A DNA stretch of 64,000 bases from assembly GCA_003490145.1 (NCBI GenBank), contig QULQ01000004.1:62001-126000 (forward strand), written 5' to 3'. Source of the stretch: Lachnospiraceae bacterium OM04-12BH. Its GTDB lineage: Bacteria; Bacillota; Clostridia; Lachnospirales; Lachnospiraceae. The notes beneath the pieces are model-generated. The model did no database searches. It was not told the origin of the DNA and saw only the letters and a list, made by a program, of their open reading frames with translations. Shown piece by piece: positions 63,657 through 64,000 of this stretch (position 1 is the stretch's first letter; each line of letters starts with the position of its first letter). A program made the position numbers and the translations under genes.

Positions 63657-64000
63657 ATGAATATTTTATTTGTATCCCTTGGCTGTGATAAGAATTTGGT
63701 AGATTCTGAAGTGATGCTTGGCATGCTGAAGGAGAGGGGATACACCTTTACCGATGATCAGACACAGGCAGATGCGGCGGTAGTCAATACCTGCTGCTTT
63801 ATCAATGACGCCAAGGAAGAGAGCATCCAGACGATCCTGGAGCTTGCTGAACTGAAAAAAACAGGGCAGCTTAAGGCACTGGTCGTAGCGGGGTGCCTGG
63901 CACAGCGCTATCAGGCAGAGATCCAGAAAGAAATTGAAGAGGTAGATGCCATTATCGGCACAACAGCACTGGAAAGGGTAGTTGAGACACTGGATGAGGT
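63657..64000 (+). CDS. rimO: Ribosomal protein S12 methylthiotransferase RimO, 5' part
   Basis: RimO is a radical SAM enzyme that methylthiolates an aspartate of ribosomal protein S12. The first 114 codons are in the window; the gene runs off the end. The N-terminal MTTase domain is visible: MNILFVSLGCDKNLVDSE, with the three iron-sulfur cysteines Cys10, Cys46 (in VNTCCF) and Cys80 (in VAGCLAQR). The DKN after the first cysteine favours RimO over MiaB. AGGGAAGGA precedes ATG 63657. Confidence 0.92.
   Translation, partial: MNILFVSLGCDKNLVDSEVMLGMLKERGYTFTDDQTQADAAVVNTCCFINDAKEESIQTILELAELKKTGQLKALVVAGCLAQRYQAEIQKEIEEVDAIIGTTALERVVETLDE

Overview
The window looks like a chromosome segment of a spore-forming Lachnospiraceae bacterium (Clostridium cluster XIVa type). 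The grounds are the spoIIGA-sigE-sigG sporulation locus, a YlmC/YmxH protein, a SpoVB-type flippase, a Spo0A-type DNA-binding protein, RemA, and AGGAGG-type ribosome binding sites with several TTG and GTG starts. The core has moderate G+C. The block from about 25.6 to 41.9 kb is visibly richer in A+T, uses different codons and is accessory DNA. No species is claimed.

Layout. 0-6.4 kb is the end of a division and cell-wall cluster: PBP (partial), murD, ftsW, murA, ftsQ/divIB, ftsZ. 6.4-11.1 kb holds an M18 aminopeptidase, spoIIGA-sigE, a convergent sigG, ylmC and nrdR. 11.2-16.1 kb is a five-gene oligopeptide/nickel-type ABC importer. 16.2-20.8 kb has an orphan gene, yqeG, aroE-aroK-aroQ, efp and a DUF5688-like gene. 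A tRNA-Arg(CCG) gene at 20954-21025 is flanked by a perfect 13-bp inverted repeat. An SH3b-domain membrane protein, a Gfo/Idh/MocA oxidoreductase, a small helical protein and gdhA follow.

Accessory region. Just after gdhA lies a remnant mobile element: a decayed tyrosine recombinase, a truncated replisome organizer, a G39P-like protein, a candidate oriT, an orphan mobC, an XRE-membrane regulator and a receiver-less winged-helix protein. Its main cargo is a three-gene operon at 29.5-37.8 kb. HamA-like nuclease (DUF1837) and HamB-like SF2 helicase form a Hachiman/AbpAB-type defence pair. They are followed 28 bp later by a 1386-residue protein with an N-terminal HEPN-like R-x4-H motif, a GGST-type P-loop, TPR-like repeats and a possible OB-like C-terminus, an architecture reminiscent of SAMD9. 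The element ends in a second, degenerate copy of the gdhA 3' end and its terminator, so gdhA looks like a recurrent integration site. A second small island carries a sigma-70-family factor, a membrane protein and an ABC-2 transporter.

42-64 kb returns to core-like DNA. It has a polyprenyl-phosphate sugar transferase, MATE exporters, an EAL/HDOD-type protein, and a TetR-GH2-GPH transporter-GH36 operon for galactosides with striking GGAAACC inverted repeats in its leader. After these come an S66 peptidase, a receiver-less Spo0A-type regulator, glgA, a SpoVB-like flippase, rqcH, yicC-remA-gmk-rpoZ and the 5' part of rimO.

The best candidate for an undescribed system is the HamA-HamB-HEPN/STAND operon.
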